The notes below the pieces were generated by a model. The model saw only the letters and a program-made list of their open reading frames with translations. It was not told where the DNA came from and searched no databases. Positions 37,091 to 50,109 of a stretch of 64,000 nucleotides of DNA are shown one piece after another; position 1 is the stretch's first letter, and every line of letters starts with the position of its first letter. A program made the translations under genes and the position numbers. Location: contig OY282559.1 in the NCBI GenBank assembly GCA_958295665.1, forward strand, positions 261,832,245 to 261,896,244, written 5' to 3'. The DNA comes from Tipula vernalis. Lineage: Eukaryota > Arthropoda > Insecta > Diptera > Tipulidae.

Positions 37091-38780
37091 AGATTAGGCA
37101 GGAGATGGTAGATCAGGTGAAGCATATTTTAAACAAAAGTTTTATAATTATTTTACATTGCGGCTCTTAAAGCAATTCACCGATTTTGAAGAACTATTTA
37201 ATAAAAATTTCTAAATCCGTAGAATGATTTGTAAATAAGTCTCTGGGTATGAAAATGCCAAAATATAACAGAAAATTAGTGAGGATTATGAGCTACTCTG
37301 TCGGAACGTAGTAAATCAAATTTTAATTGTATTTGTAAGGCACATCTCAGTCAAATATCGCCCTTGATAATGAGAAGGCGAGTCGAATAAAACAAGTGGG
37401 TTTAATTTAACATTGCTAGAAATCTTCTGTAAATAAATCGATACAAAATTCTGTTGTTTTTAATAAATAAAAATTAAAAAATTAACTTGTCCTTCGCGTC
37501 TCTTTCAAAATAATTGAAAGGATGATTATGAAAAGCATAATTTTAGATAAATGTATCAAAATTTTCCAAAATTTCTAAAAAAATAACTAAAGTTTCGTTG
37601 ATTTCGAGTTATGTTTGGCCTGGTTAGAACAAAATATTATAAATAGAACTTTCTCATCAAACATCTGTTTTCTTTTAAATTCTGGTCGCCTGTTACATTA
37701 TAATTAAATTGGGTGCATTCAAGAATTCAGCAAATGAACGTTCAAAAATACAGTTGGACGTTCAAAAATCCTAATTTCATACCCAGCCTTAGAAATATTT
37801 TGCGATTGTTACTTTTGTAATAGAACGGTGAAGCGGAGGTAAGAGAGCTGATTAGCAAGCTGCCGGTTTTGAGTTTAATCCTCATGGCTGAGCAAAAAAA
37901 AATGTTTTACTATTATCTATAGTACTAATTTTCTATTAAACGGTTGCCGAGTTATGATTGCACGTTATAACGAAAATATTTAAAATGAAATTTCCTGATA
38001 AAGATTTAACTAGAAAATGTCAGGGAGTGTAAAACAGGAAGCGTTATCGTTTTAAATATTGTAATAGGCAAACAGAAAATACAACATCACGAAAAAGTTA
38101 TCATAGAATTACTACTGTTGAAAAATTATTATTTTGACAAAAGTGCTGCTAAATTCTGTTTGCCTGTTACAAAACAAATTTTTCAAATTAAATTTTGAGT
38201 TCTGTTTGCTGTAAAAAAAAAATTATTCGGTTTTAACAGACGAGTATGAATTTAAAAAGAAAAAAAAATGTTGATGAGAAAATTTCATTTAGAATGTTTT
38301 ATTATAACAGGCAAACATAACCCGAATGCAGCGAAAGAAATTTTTTAAGGAAATACACTTGACAACCGCGCCACAATATTTATTGTATTACACTTAAGAT
38401 TTTATTAATTTTTTAGAAATAATTTTTTATTAGGAAACCATTTTATAAATTTTATAATGTTTTCAATCCATTTTAATTATTTCTTCGAGAACTTTTCAAA
38501 GAGACGCGAAGAACACGTTCAATTTTTATTTATTAGAAACAAAATAATTTTGAACCAAGTGTCTTATTCGACCTGCTTTCTCATTATGAGTGGCTTATAA
38601 TTCTCTAATAAAGGAATTATCTACAAATGGTTCCAAGTTGCTATAAATTTTTAGTAAATATTTGTTCTTCAATATTTGTCAAAATCGCTTAATTGGTTCA
38701 AGCGGCTTTATGAAAAATAATTGTGAACCTGTGGTTTAAATAAAATATTCTGCACCTGATCTAAAATCTGCCTACCAGAT
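37091..38780. repeat. Large foldback: two ~0.55-0.6-kb inverted arms
   Basis: The left arm (37091-37700) and right arm (38230-38780) are inverted copies, diverged to perhaps 70-80 percent identity. Matching landmarks are GTAGATCAGGTG / TTAGATCAGGTG, AATGAGAA...GTCGAATAA, TTCGCGTCTCTTT, and GGTTATGTTTG / TTTCTCATCAA. The roughly 530-base loop contains its own small hairpin (GGCAAACAGAA near 38067 against TTCTGTTTGCC near 38154). No coding sequence. It is most likely an old foldback transposon. If transcribed it would form a long hairpin RNA. Confidence 0.8.
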
Positions 38781-39599
38781 CTAAAATTCTCCTTCCCTAC
38801 TTAAAGTTAAGTTCAAAATTTCGAAAAGTTTTCTGTTATATCCATATACAGCGACTAAAGTTTTAACGACATTGGACATATAACGACCTAAACATTTAGT
38901 CCTTGAAATTTTTGTGTTTTTACTTTTAAAGAAAATAAAGAAATCCTGAAAAATTTACAACTCGAAATTTCAATGGAAATGGTCATCTTATGTATAGAGG
39001 AGTTCAAATTGACCATTTCTGGAAAATATACGTATGTATGTATGTATGTGTGGAGGCTTGTGTCTTCTCTAACTCAAAAACTAACACCACTATATGAAAT
39101 TTTGGATTTAAATGTTATATTATCTGGAGATGTGTACCTACTATTTTGTTTACGCCAATGTGCATAATAAAAAACTTCTCAATGCTAATGTATACTGCCC
39201 TAAACAAAAAATAAAACAGCAAATAATAAAATAGCCTTGGATAAATAGGGACGTTCGGAAAAAATATGAAACAAAAGGAAAGATTTCACTGATATAAAAT
39301 TAGTTTTCCTTATGATAATTATGTGGTAAACCAATATAAGTAAATATGAACTATGTATATTTTTCTGCTCAAACAGCAAATAGCGACACCAGTGGCCAAT
39401 ACTTCAAGTAACACACAATTTGAGATATGATGGAATTCCCATTAAATTGATGAAGCTAGTTATGACAAAATACAATTTTATTAGCAATAAGTAGTTCGGA
39501 TATTGTAATGTTTGTAATGTTTTGTAACACACGAGCTAGCAATTCCTGCTTGCAATTTGCAGAATTCTTTAGCAAAAATCTTGATTAGAAAAAATGTGT
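38781..39599. other. No gene seen
   Basis: Non-coding. A short TATG repeat lies near 39030-39050. Confidence 0.4.
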
Positions 39600-39920
39600 T
39601 TCCACTTTATTTTTGCATTTGACGAAGGCTTTTGACTTTATTAATCCAGCGATTTTCTTTTGAAGTTTACAAATGGGGATTTCTTCAAGCAAAGGAATTA
39701 GATAATTTTTTTAAATTATTTTGAAGATCGAAAACAGCTTGTATACTTAAATGATTTGTGTAGCAGGTGTCGTAATGTCTGCAAAGGGGTGCCACAGTCT
39801 TCAATATTAGGTCCTAGGTTATTTAAAATGTTTACGGATGAAATATGTATTTTCAATCAATTTTAAGGGTAGTGTACTTTTTGCGGACGATATTTTAATT
39901 AAAATGTAAGTTCCTGAGTT
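39600..39920 (+). pseudogene. Non-LTR retrotransposon RT fragment
   Basis: A decayed Jockey/CR1-type reverse transcriptase can be followed across frames. FDEGFDFINPAIF corresponds to the SKAFDTVNH box, VCKGVPQSSILGPRLFK is the GVPQGS box, and VLFADDILIK is the catalytic FADD box near 39880. Only about 100 residues remain. The catalytic DD is present, but stops and frame changes rule out function. Confidence 0.78.
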
Positions 39921-40908
39921 AATTTCAAATATGCAAGATGTAAGATTTAAATGAACCACAAGATTTCTTTGACAACACAATTTTATCATTAATATGAATA
40001 AATTAAAATAATTGATTCGGATATTATTTCAACCCTTTTTTATTTATACGCTAACCGCTATTGGAGGGCGGTTTATAAAGAAAAAGTCTGTGAATTTTTT
40101 TTTCACTATTCAAAAATTTGAGAATATTAGATTTTTTGACTAAATTCTTTAAATTGCTATCCCGAACTTGAACAACGCCGAATAAAAAAACCCACTATGT
40201 ATTTAAATCTTCGAGGAAGCTCGTTGTTCTCAAATTATATTGAAATTATATTATATTTTCGGTGGCCTATTCAGGTACGTAGAATAATGAAAAAGTAGGG
40301 TGTGCATTTCAACCTTGGCCGTGAATTGCAAGAAAGATATAATGAAAACCACCATAGATTTTATAGTAATGGTGTTAGAACGATATTACTGAACTGACGT
40401 TACAGAAGTCCCGTCGCGATAACTTGCACCAGCCGGTGGTCATTTTAGATTAATAGCTTCGTAACATCTTAACCGAAACAAACGTTTGAGGTAACGATCA
40501 TGGTGACATTTGTGAGGAAAATAAAGTGATTCGAGATAAAGGGAAGGCTATAGCCATAAGCTTCATCAGAAGTAATCTTGGAAATGGAACCCAAGATTTT
40601 TATAGATTAAGTGTGCTTGCTCAGAAGACCCCCGAGTCACAAAAAGAAATTTTGTGCGTGGGCCTGAAATTTCACCTATATTTAAAAAAAATGCGCCATT
40701 TCAGTGAATTTTGCCCAAAATCGGTAAACCAGGAGCGGTAGCTTATCACATCATTTCTCTAGAGACGAAAAATTCTGTAAGTGTTAAGCTTTGGTACATT
40801 TACAAAAAATTACAACAATAATTGCATTGAATAAATCCAAAAATGATTTAGTTACAAGCATTTTTATAGATTTATGTAAATCTTCCGATTTTTATGTATA
40901 ACCTAAAT
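39921..40908. other. No gene seen
   Basis: Decayed, probably transposon-derived sequence between two LINE fragments of opposite orientation. No family is recognisable. The open frame 40526-40741 has no features. Confidence 0.35.
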
Positions 40909-41650
40909 CTAATCCATTTTTACCAAAGCACTAAGCGATTCAAGAGCTGATAACTGGCATTTCCCATTGTAAGGTGGCAATATGTAATCCGGACCCCGGC
41001 CGTCAGGAGGCAAGAAGCGAAGCACATATTTTAATAAACGTTTTTGAATGCTTTCGATCCTATCCGAATAGTTATGATAAAAGGGTGACCAGATAACAGC
41101 AGCATACTCAATATGGGACTTCACAAATGCCATATATAAAGTATGCATTGTCTTTTCAGAAAGCCTAGCATTCTGTTAGCCTTTGCAATGACGTGAAAAA
41201 TAGGGTAAAATAGGCAACCTATCACGTCATTTACAAAAATATTAAAAAGGAGTGGTACCAGGTGACTATACCTTGGGGTTCACCAGACGATGCTAAAAAC
41301 TTTCTGGAAATGGAGTTGTTAATTTTATACATACTGCTTTCCACCAGTCAAATATGCACTGGTATTTGATTTGAATCTAAATGATATAGTTTATTAATTA
41401 ACAAATCGTGGTCTACCTTATCAAAATCCTTACTGAAATCTGTATACAATACATCGGTTTGGAAACCTAACTCAAGTGCCTCTGTAATATAATTATTAAA
41501 AATCGTGAGATTTATAACCGTAGATTGACCTTTATTGAAACCGTGTTGTTTTGTCGTTATAACAGTTTTAATTATAAAAAATAATCGGGCACTAACTAGA
41601 CTTTCAAAAAGATTCGGGATGCCTGAAAGTAAAGAAATTCCTCTTTAATT
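40909..41650 (-). pseudogene. Non-LTR retrotransposon RT fragment, minus strand
   Basis: The open frame 40909-41148 encodes the C-terminal end of a Jockey/CR1-type ORF2 (AFVKSHIEYAAVIWSPFY, then RIESIQKRLLKYVLRFLPP). Upstream on the same strand, across stops, are the RT palm (FQTDVLYTDFSK-like and FDKVDHDLLINKL-like text near 41390-41480) and a GEPQG box near 41270. It runs opposite to the fragment at 39600, so the two are separate insertions. Broken by many stops. Confidence 0.72.
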
Positions 41651-42225
41651 TCGAGCATCGCTACGTCAACCAGACTTAAAAATTTGAATAATCAATAATA
41701 ATTTCCATACTTTCACCAAGAAATAAGGAGGAATACCTAATATGTTATACACCTGATAACTAATCGTAGACCAGGTCAATACTCTTACAAAAATGTGCAA
41801 AAATAGGTTATATGTCGCTTGGTTATCATTTGAAACTACTCCATCGAGATGAATTTGAATAGGATATCAACTAGATTTGTTTTTGTACTCTTTATAACAC
41901 TAGAACCGCCTAGGATCGTTTGTTATGTCATTTTTGATCTGCATGACACAGCAATTGTTTAAAAACTTGCTCAATATATTAATTTCCGTTCGTAGATTGC
42001 TTTATAACCGTTTAAATTAGATGGATTCGATCAATATATTTTATGGATTTTATTCTTTCGGCTTTTTAAATTTATGAGTGATCGATTATACCACGGTTCA
42101 CAATTAATTTTTCCGGTTCCATGAAATGCGATTAACAATAACGTTACACTTGTTTTTTCGAAATTTGTATCATTTGCTGTAGTGTTTTAGTAAATCTACA
42201 ACAACAATTGACGACATTTTCAACA
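41651..42225. other. No gene seen
   Basis: Non-coding or fully decayed sequence before the Penelope-like fragment. Confidence 0.35.
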
Positions 42226-42965
42226 CAACAAAAAATTCAATTCACAGACTGACGGACTTCTAATGAGTAATCCTCTATCAAGAACCTTAGCTAACATATA
42301 TGTACATGAACCACTTTGAAAATAACCATATTTTAACGGAATCGAACTATAAAAATCAAATAATCAGGTACTGGCACGGATACGTGGACGATATTCTAAT
42401 ACTATTTAACGGCACAGTGAGATAACTCAGCAATCTTCACAAAAACATAAACAACAAACATCCGAACATAAAAATAACTCTAGAATCAGAGACGAACAAA
42501 CCGCGTCATCTAACCACCCATACCAATATACTTTCAATGACTGAAATTCAATGATGAATATAATTGACAAAATGAACGTTAGGTACGTTTGGAAGAAATA
42601 ACAGAACATGATGACCACGCTAGTAAAATAACAAAATCAACAAGAATATAACAAAGTTTTTTAAAAAACACGGATACACGATGGCATTTGAAACAAACCA
42701 CAAATTACAAATTAATGATTGCCTAAAATTCTACATCGGACAAACTGATAGAAATTTTGAAGTAAGATTTACAGACCATATCGGAAAACAAAAATTGACT
42801 CGAAAATGTTCAACACTTGTCGACAGAAAAACATAATTACGCTACCATCAACACAAACTCACAGATATTACACAGAGTACAAAAAGGACCAACGAACGAT
42901 ATAACCCCTTTTTACTAAACGACAAAATTGCTCGCGACACAAACACATACACACTCAACAAATGT
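42226..42965 (+). pseudogene. Penelope-like element: RT end and GIY-YIG endonuclease
   Basis: RT motifs appear in different frames: MSNPLSRTLANIYVH, then YWHGYVDDILILFNG with the catalytic YVDD at 42381-42392, then NNKHPNIKITLESE, the block that follows in Penelope RTs. About 100 codons later comes a GIY-YIG nuclease start (CLKFYIGQTDRNFEVRFTDH; YIG codons at 42732-42740). The RT + GIY-YIG order is diagnostic of Penelope-like elements, which prime reverse transcription at a nick made by this nuclease. Stops and frame changes show a dead copy, 5'-truncated. Confidence 0.85.
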
Positions 42966-43550
42966 TTGCTCTTTTTTTATGTTTTTCTATACATATAAAA
43001 AATAAGTGCAGTACCACTCCCTTTTTCTTATATAAATGTTAAGAGAGAAAAATAAAGTAAAGGGGAAAGAAGATTCACAAATCACGTAAACACAAAAAAA
43101 GAGTATAAAAGCAGTTTTTTAACATAATTTTAGTTAGTGTTTGTTAGAAATTTGTTAAGGATCCGAAACGATCGTAATTTAAATTTCAAATAATAGTAAA
43201 TATCACATTAAGAAAGTGAGAATACCAAAATAATTTTGTTTTATCGTATAAAATCTTTTGTTAGTGATATTAGCCCACGAGTAAACATCAAATACGCTAA
43301 ATTTAATTTTCTTTATAAATTTATTAGTTTAAAATTAGTAACAACAGACCACGAAATCAAAACTACTGAATTGTTATTATTGACTTGCTTTGTAAATCCG
43401 CTAAATCAACTAAAACTTGTTTTTTTCGTCAATATTCCACAATAAAATGCAAAAAAATTGAGCGTACTTTGCAATGTACTGACGCCCCACACAAGTATAT
43501 TGAGAAATTTAATTGTACCGCCCCTAAGTTCAAAAAACATTGACTTTTAG
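42966..43550. other. No gene; possibly 3' part of the Penelope-like element
   Basis: Directly follows the GIY-YIG region. No recognisable coding sequence. The open frame 43236-43445 has no features. Confidence 0.4.
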
Positions 43551-44334
43551 CAGAGCACCCCGTATTCTATAGAGCCATAATCAAAAAATCTGAGCTTTTA
43601 TAAGGGAATTAGAAACGAGGAAAAAATGAAACTTTTCATAGTAAAACACACAAAACATATGGGAAATCACTTTTTTTCCTAAGACAAATTTGTAAATGAA
43701 AACGTTACAAATTCTTAATTATGATTTCTGAAATACTTTCATAAATGTTAGAATTTCAACATACATGAATATCGTTCCAGTAAATCAATCAATATACATT
43801 ACATAGATGGCAGTGATGACCGTAAAAATTTGGAAAAATCGTACCAAAAATTACGACCTGGGAAAATTTCAAGTTCAAAAATTGTAGGAAAAGCAAAACA
43901 AATTATAAAAATATAATTATAAATAATTTGTTTTTCGTATTTTACTGTAACCATTTTAGACATCTTACGTACACTAGTAAAACTAAAGATAAATTTAGCA
44001 AGTATTATTTTAATTTGTCACAGCCAACTTTGATGTATTTTTCAAAATGAAAGTTTGAAAAAATATATTTTAGAAATAATTTAATTTTAATATTTCTGCA
44101 ATTAATATTTAATTAATACCAATAAGGCCTTCTTGTATATTGTTCTTAAAGATATGTAGAAAACTTTTATTTAAACATTTATGACATTTTTGCTTTTTTC
44201 ATTGAAAAACTTGAAGCTAAAAAACACCATGTTTACTATGGATTCCTATGGAAATCAGTAAAAAGTTATACCACTAAAAAAGCTTCTAAAAAATACGTCA
44301 TTAAGATTATGGCTCTATACGCTAGAAGGCTCTG
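43551..44334. mobile_element. Non-autonomous TIR element, copy 2
   Basis: Same family as 3310-4408, and collinear with it apart from small indels and the absence of the 168-bp MITE. Ends: CAGAGCACCCCG on the left and CAGAGCCTTCTAGCG on the right (inverted), both followed by TATAGAGCCATAATC. Flanks CTTTTAG (43544-43550) and CTTTTTG (44335-44341) form a 7-bp duplication with one mismatch. Confidence 0.82.
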
Positions 44335-44670
44335 CTTTTTGTCGAAATAGGATTTATTCCGGATTTATTTTTCCCCAGAAAAACCAGGCCAAATTTATTT
44401 TACATTTACATTTTTTTTTTACGAGTTGGTAGCGCAAATAATCTAATTTTTAAATAAAAAACCGCATATTTTCCTTGTTCAAACCAAATATTTAGAATAT
44501 GAAATTACAACAGAACTTTTTCCAAAAAGCTCTTTTTACTTGAATCATACTTTATATTATATGACTCTTAATGAGAAATGTCGCTTCTTTATTAGGGGTA
44601 CCATTCTGGTTTTCCCTGGGACTTGGGAATTGAGAATTGTTTTATTGTCATTTTTTAGTGGTATATTGGT

Positions 44671-44850
44671 AATATTTTTCCCAAAGCATACTGTGGCGAT
44701 TGGCATTTTGTTCGAATTTTGGGAAAAAATACTTTCATTCCATAGCAATTTTGTTGGTTATTTTCCCCTAAAAATTAGGTTGGAAGTTTATTTTGTTTCC
44801 AAAATATGAACAAAATGCCAATCGCCACAGCATGCTTTGGAAAAAATAAT
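44671..44850. repeat. Hairpin with ~50-bp arms
   Basis: The left arm (about 44671-44724) and right arm (about 44796-44850) are inverted copies with few mismatches. Landmarks are CCAAAGCATACTGTGGCGAT on the left and its near complement ATCGCCACAGCATGCTTTGG on the right. The loop is about 70 bases. Either a small MITE or a hairpin RNA source. Confidence 0.75.
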
Positions 44851-47780
44851 ATCAAAATACACTAAATGAAGTGGCAAATTGAATCCATAGAAAATTTAGA
44901 TTTATTTAATTCCTTATAGGAATTATTCAGTGTAGTTATTGTTGGAAAGTCCCAAGTAAATACGCTTAGAATTTGGCTTTGATAAATTGAAACCTTTTAT
45001 GATTTATTTGTTTTTGTAATACGGACATAACATTAGGCAAATTGCAATTCGCAAATCGATCAATTTTATTCAGAAAATTGTAATTTCAAATTTTTTTTTC
45101 TAGACTTCCTTTGTGTTTGCAAAATAACTGCAACTTTTCAAGTTCTCAAATAAATGGAGCCAAGTCTCAAGTTAGTTCGTAAATATTTAATTTTTTCACA
45201 ATAAAAATTGCTTGGTTGCTAAACAATTGAGCGCAGCACCTTTGTGTAAAACTACCTGTATTTCGAGTAGTTTAAAGCATTAATTTGTTTGTTGAATATT
45301 GAACTTCGACCACTTGCTATTTGGCCCTTAAGTAAATATTGTAATTAATCCAACTAAATTTGAATGGTGGCGAAGTCAATGACGAACTTAAATTTAAAAA
45401 ATTCGAAAATTATGAAATCAAAGTTGTAAAATTTTCAAAATTTAATAAATAATAAAAAAATCCAAAATTTCGAAAATTTCGACTTTATTTATTTATAATT
45501 TAGAATTTATTTGACTTTTCACTTTTGGCAAGTATTTCAATTTTGTTAAATTTAGAGTCATGAAGAGACAGTTTAGATTCTAATTGATTGATCTTCTTCT
45601 TTACCGCCTTGTTGTTATGTAAAACTATCGAAAGAGTCAGTATCTATTGCAGGAACTTTCACAAAAAATCCCAGAATTATTCCGGTTCCCTCTAAGTATT
45701 CAGCGAAATTATATCCGTGCAATTGTTTATAGTTTTTGCTATCGTTCGCCTGTAGTAGGCAAATTAAGAGAAAATAAGAGTCTAGGCGAACGATAACCTT
45801 AACATGTCCGGGAAGTACTTACTTATTTTCTTACTGAAATATTTAGCAGAACATTTCGCAAAAACTTCACGGTGCGGTTATGCAACGGGAAAATTTTACT
45901 AATGAATTTACAAAACATTTTTGATTGTAGATGTATTAGTGAACTACCCGAGTAAGACGAAAATTATTATGTCTGGAGTTTATTTAAGAAACAGAATCAA
46001 AAAAACCCAGATTAATCTTGCGAATTGTCAGGGATCATTCTAAACAACAAATGGTTAAACAAAAAATTCTGTAGAACGATATGGTACCAAATGGAGTTGT
46101 AAACCCCTGACGATCCGCAAAAAAAAGGCATGTATTTTTTGATATTGGGATTGCTTCTATAGTTACTTCAGTATGTATATAGCCAATTGGCAAAATCTCT
46201 AGATCAGATCCACAGAATTTTTTGTTGAACCTTTAGGTATTTGTTGGCATTGAATTATGGCAAATAATGTTTTTTTTAAGTCCTCATAATAAATATAAAG
46301 CTTATAATTTCACTTCTATGTAGATTACTTCATTTAGCATCTTTATTTTAGTAATTTATGTATTTACTTACATATTTGCTTTACTTGTAGATGTATTCTT
46401 ATTTGCTAATTGTGTCGAAAAGAAATATTAACCATTTGATATTAGATTGGCGTAACAATTTGACAAACATATAAATCAGTTTGCTATTTATTGATTAAAT
46501 TATTTTAAATTTTTGTTGAGCTAAAATAATTGATTGTGGTTAGTAAACTTTTTAAATGAATAAACATTTATAAAGTTAATTTTCTGTTTAACGCAGAAGT
46601 TCATTTTTACTAATACATAGACAGTTTAAAAATTTAGTAAACATTTTTAAAAAAAATTCACTTTCGTAGCCTTAACAGGATCCCCGAGTTGATATTCTTT
46701 AATGTAAATTAAAAAATTCCATTAAGGAGATATAAGAATAATCTAAGAGGATTTGGAATTTCGTAAAATATCAAAAATTTATAAACGCCAGGAATAATTT
46801 AGCAACTCGTACCACGATATTGAATTTAATCAAAAAAAAAAAATCTTGACTACTTTCGGTTAAAGATAAGGACTTTACGATTATTTGGAATTATATTGCC
46901 CTAAACCTCTAGTAGGTAACCGGGATTCTTATGTAATGGCAATTGCAAAGCAATTTGAATTCAATTTCGAATTGGCATAATTTTCTTGTTTCGTCACACT
47001 TGAAGCGAACGGCACTAAAACACATATTCCGAATACTAATTATAATTATCTAATTTGATAATGCAAAATTCGTAGTATCCAATCGAGTTTTCAGAACGAT
47101 TAAGCTTACATTATAAAAGTAGATCTGATTGGCTTTAAAAATTATTATTTAATCATTGAAAACTGGATTGAAAGTTCTATTATAGCTTATATGGTCAAAT
47201 CATAAACGCTCGCTCTGTTCCATCCTTTCCAATTTTGATATCAACTGGATAGGACGAATTCTATTCTTTAGCCAAATCATATTACACTTCCTAATAAAAT
47301 TACTTGAAAATGTTGATACGATTCCTCGTCTAAATCGGGATTCCTGCGTCGCTCTAAATTCTAAATTTATTGCAGTGACAAATTGTACTAAGGTGTTCTT
47401 AAATAATAGACGTAGTTCGAGGAAAGCTTCGTGATATTCGAGAAATGTGGTGCTACACCCGAAAACCAGGAGTAATAAATAAATTACGATATAAGAAAAT
47501 CGAACGGTGTAGAAATGATCTTGATTTTTTTTTTTCCTACCTCAAGTTAAACATCGTTCCTTATGGGTAACTATTTTCCTTTCAATATAGACGAATGAAC
47601 TTCAAGTGATTTGTCAAAAAATTTAACCATCGTTCAGTCGGAATATAAAATACAGCTAATTTTTTTAAAGGTTCCATATAACTTATAAATAGATCGCTCA
47701 ACGATAGGCATTTTTAAGAAATGAATTGACGCTGTAAGGCCTTTCAAGAGAATACAATTAGTTAGTGTTGTGGTTGAGTT
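44851..47780. other. No gene seen
   Basis: About 2.9 kb of non-coding AT-rich DNA. The only structure noticed is a small perfect hairpin near 45739-45796 (arms ATCGTTCGCCT / AGGCGAACGAT). Confidence 0.45.
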
Positions 47781-48011
47781 ATGCGTGTGATATTCACTTA
47801 TTCTTCAATGAAATTTTATGCACAACCCGTAACATGTTCATATCACATTTGTTTGTATTGTTTTAAACATATCACAGATGCACATATCACGTCACATATA
47901 TTTAGTTCAACAGTACATCGTTTGACCACAACGAAACAACAAAATTCTCTTGAATCTCAAGTAGATCTGCATCATAAATTATATACATCTGAATGTTATA
48001 CACCACAGTAA
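47781..48011 (+). other. Unrecognised short open frame before an AT-rich tract
   Basis: A 76-codon frame with an internal ATG at 47808. The peptide is His/Thr/Cys-rich (SYHICLYCFKHITDAHITSH) with no family match. Base composition is less AT-biased than its surroundings, and the stop is followed at once by a long homopolymer-rich tract, as at the end of smooth. It could therefore be a terminal exon, but no clear upstream exon or acceptor was found. Probability of being real is low. Confidence 0.2.
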
Positions 48012-49200
48012 ATACTCAACAGTCTATATCTACAAATACATACTATAAATTAAATATATACACATAAAATATTATTATTATAATTAATTTGTTTTTTTTT
48101 TTTTTAATTAAATTATTAAAATAACAATAATTAATTAGCATATTAGTATTTATTATTAAAAGAAAAAATTTTAGATGGAGCAAAACTCAAATTCAAATTA
48201 AATAAATAAATAAATAAAGGCAAGCGTCAATTAATATTTGTTATACAATTATGTGCCTATTAGTGATTTTACAAAAGATTATTAAAAAGTAAAAAAAAGA
48301 AAAAGTGTAAGATGAAACTATAAGATAAAAAGACGTCTACAGATTGGTTGCCCCAAATAATATTTTAATTTTTTTTTTTTTGTTAAAAATTCAGAATCGG
48401 TAAGCTTTATATTGTGTGTGATAAGAAGAGATTCGACTGTATATAATTATTATTGTAGGCAGCCCCAAACTATATTTAATAGGGTGCCCCCAAGAACGGA
48501 GAACGAACGGATCTTATGGATTAATGCCAATTTGTAAAGTGAAAAATATAATTAATAATAGAAAAATATAAATTAATAAACAATTTAATTTGTGCCAAAA
48601 TAAATAGGTAATATAAATAAATGTTTTTTTTTTTTTTTATAAATAATAATCCAAATAAACTTCAACCAATCTGTAGCGCTAACAAACTAAATATTATAGT
48701 AGTTTATAGTATTAAAAAAAAAAAAAAAATATTAATTATAGTAGAAAAGCTTATCTTTATTTTATTTTTATTATTATTAAAAACAAAACAAAAAAAATGA
48801 ATAATTAATTTAGTAGGTAATTGATTTAAATGCTAGACTATATATGAAAATGAAATAATTAAATTAAGTAGATTCATTTTGTTTTTAAATTTTATTTTTA
48901 GTATAATTATTATGAAAATTTTCCAAAGTAAATATTTTATTAAAAAAAAAAAAAATTAAAAAATTATTTCTAAAATAATTAATTAAGAAGAGAGTTTATA
49001 TATTATATACATACATAATTATTAATTAAACAACGAAAAAAATAGAGAAAGTAGATTAGTCCGTTTGTTTTATTAAATATTGTAATTAGTTGTTTTATTT
49101 ATTTTTTTTTTTTTTCAAATTTTTAAGTATTATATTATTATTTATTAATTAAATAGAAAATTTTTAATTAATTATAAAGAAATTTATTTATTATTCAACT
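48012..49200. other. Very AT-rich tract, 3'UTR-like
   Basis: Long A and T runs and many AATAAA strings, similar in texture to 24185-25460 and 31781-34000. No coding capacity. Confidence 0.4.
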
Positions 49201-50010
49201 ATTTTTCAGTTTTTTGCTGGTATGTGTATGGAGTGTTCTAATTAACTTCTCTAAAGTACTCACATAGTAAAATGCCTTAGTAAGTTGACGTGTGGCAAAA
49301 GATCAGGTGTAAAACAATGTCTGACCACCAATTCTGCATTCATTGAAATTTTGACATTGTCCAACCGTGTCTTTTAAAAACAAAATGTCCACTATGAAGT
49401 AATTTTATTGTACAATTATTCAAAATATTTTATTCATATGGCCCTGCGATTCTATATTCTTTTTGGCAGCCAACATGATCTGTTTCTATTAAAAATGGCT
49501 CTGAATTCTGATTCAGATTGTGTAATATATTACCTTCGGGTAAGTTACTTTCATCTTCCAAATCGAAGCAATTATTAGACGACAAATTTTCCCTCTCTTG
49601 CCGCTTTGCAATCACCTTTACCACAATTATTGTCGCCATTCCGTAGCCAGCGTCGTATAGCAATAAGACCTTTTGCACTAATCTCACTACGGTATGAATC
49701 GAACGCCCCTTCATATTCGACAACATTTTGCCACAAACTAACAAAATAAATCCTTCGAATCGTGAAGTTTATTAAGCAATGAACAGACCGATTCAATAGT
49801 CAATAAACTTTATCGATAGGGTCTATCGATGATCATTTTATTTTCGATAGTTGCAGTTTCTATACATTTTGAACAGACAGTTCTCTGGTGTGCTATCCTT
49901 GAACTATTACCAAAATTTTTATATTGAAAATTAGTGTCAAAGTATTACAGTGTTTTCGTAATATTTTAACACTAACTCGAATAATTCAAGAATAGCAACC
50001 TGATTCTTAA
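49201..50010. other. No recognised gene
   Basis: Two overlapping minus-strand frames (49430-49744, 49575-49796) have no family features. Short palindromes built on TATCGATAG occur near 49810-49850. Confidence 0.35.
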
Positions 50011-50013
50011 ACG

Positions 50014-50109
50014 TGAAAACTCGTTAAAAGCAAAGCTTACTTTTACGAGTTTGCAATATCGGAAAATTTCAAATTCATTAAAGTAAGCTTTGGTTTTTTA
50101 CAAGTTTTC
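50014..50109. mobile_element. Small foldback MITE, left copy
   Basis: A 96-bp imperfect palindrome with ends GAAAACTCGTTAAAAGCAAA on the left and GAAAACTTGTAAAAAACCAA on the right (inverted), followed by GCTTACTTT on each arm. A second, longer copy lies at 52592-52715, just beyond the LINE remnant. Confidence 0.75.

Noticed and set aside
47781..48011. Possible terminal exon of a second host gene
   Set aside because: No recognisable protein, upstream exon or clear splice acceptor; kept only as a low-confidence entry.
49430..49796. Two overlapping minus-strand frames as a gene
   Set aside because: No family features, and the two frames overlap each other; likely chance.
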